This document shows positions 5,398 through 5,533 of a stretch of DNA of 5,533 bases, in pieces (position 1 is the stretch's first letter; each line of letters begins with the position of its first letter). This stretch comes from an uncultured Ruminococcus sp. (GTDB taxonomy: Bacteria > Bacillota > Clostridia > Oscillospirales > CAG-272). Location of the stretch: positions 1 to 5,533 of the forward strand of contig CADBPA010000092.1 in assembly GCA_902796505.1 (NCBI GenBank). The letters are read 5' to 3'. A program made the translations under genes and the position numbers. Below the pieces are notes generated by a model that ran no database searches, had not been told where the DNA came from, and saw only the letters and a list, made by a program, of their open reading frames with translations.

Positions 5398-5430
5398 TTG
5401 TACTTACAAATACAAAATGTGTGTTAAAAT
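5398..5430 (+). promoter_or_regulatory. Possible extended -10 promoter reading off the right edge
   Basis: TAAAAT (5425-5430) is preceded by TG at 5422-5423, an extended -10 arrangement. A -35-like TTACAA (5404-5409) is 15 nt upstream, and TTGTAC (5398-5403) is 21 nt upstream, neither ideally spaced. The AT-rich context just after a terminator supports a promoter for a gene beyond the window, but the match is moderate. Confidence 0.45.
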
Positions 5431-5439
5431 GAGAACGAA

Positions 5440-5520
5440 AGAAGGTTTTTCTTCTCCGGTTTCCCGAAAAGCCGGAATACTTCTTTGTATGATTTTTGCA
5501 CAGAAGCAAACGACGCTTCT
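5440..5520 (+). other. Run of three short hairpins, possible structured leader
   Basis: Three adjacent inverted repeats follow the putative promoter. AGAAG (5440-5444) pairs with CTTCT (5451-5455). TCCGG (5455-5459) pairs with CCGGA (5472-5476), extendable inward by three pairs including one wobble. AGAAGC (5502-5507) pairs with GCTTCT (5515-5520). None is followed by a clear T-run. I could not match the arrangement to a known riboswitch family. The only ORF here is 32 codons from the ATG at 5429 and lacks a ribosome binding site. Confidence 0.3.
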
Positions 5521-5533
5521 CCCCTGACGGAAC

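Larger units (their letters stand above)
5200..5533. other. Gene-poor intergenic region
   Basis: No convincing intact protein gene was found on either strand. The minus-strand frame of 89 codons at 5240-5509 has a low-complexity Lys/Arg/Ser-rich translation, AT-rich codons and no family resemblance. The region contains the minus-strand remnant, second terminator, possible promoter and hairpins listed separately. Confidence 0.6.

Overview
The window looks like chromosomal DNA from a Clostridia-like Gram-positive bacterium with a GC-rich genome, perhaps an uncultured gut lineage. This rests on strong Shine-Dalgarno sites, a consensus SigA-type promoter, a lipoprotein with a type II signal peptide, intrinsic terminators and a BspA-like leucine-rich-repeat tail on an exported protein. 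The lineage is inferred and uncertain.

Left part (1-3924): a tightly packed plus-strand operon. The last 26 codons of an unidentified gene overlap by ATGA the start of an MBOAT (AlgI/DltB-type) membrane O-acyltransferase (78-1625). After 51 bp comes an exported SGNH-hydrolase-like protein with an apparent C-terminal LRR_5-like segment (1677-3143), then 21 bp later a small lipoprotein (3165-3788). A strong intrinsic terminator closes the unit (3898-3924). MBOAT plus an extracytoplasmic SGNH protein is the usual two-part arrangement for O-acylating exported polysaccharide or cell-wall polymer. The MBOAT moves an acyl group across the membrane and the SGNH protein transfers it outside. The lipoprotein would be a surface-anchored accessory of unknown role. 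The operon promoter lies upstream of the window.

Right part (3925-5199): a separate unit for one Fic-domain protein (4056-5102) with a canonical HPFRDGNGR motif, an N-terminal inhibitory S-x-x-x-E-G motif and a probable winged-helix C-terminus. Its promoter is a textbook TTGACA-17-TATAAT, embedded in five copies of a GGCAAAT-type half-site, which suggests strong expression under tight repression. A 42-bp tandem duplication spans the fic stop codon and ends in a 32-bp perfect palindrome that should act as a bidirectional terminator.

End (5200-5533): no convincing intact gene. It holds a short GC-rich minus-strand open stretch that looks like the 3' remnant of a convergent gene, a second plus-strand intrinsic terminator, a possible extended -10 promoter, and a run of hairpins that may be the leader of a gene beyond the edge.

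The best candidates for something new are the fic operator array with possible self-control, the SGNH-LRR architecture, and the duplicated terminator arm behind fic.
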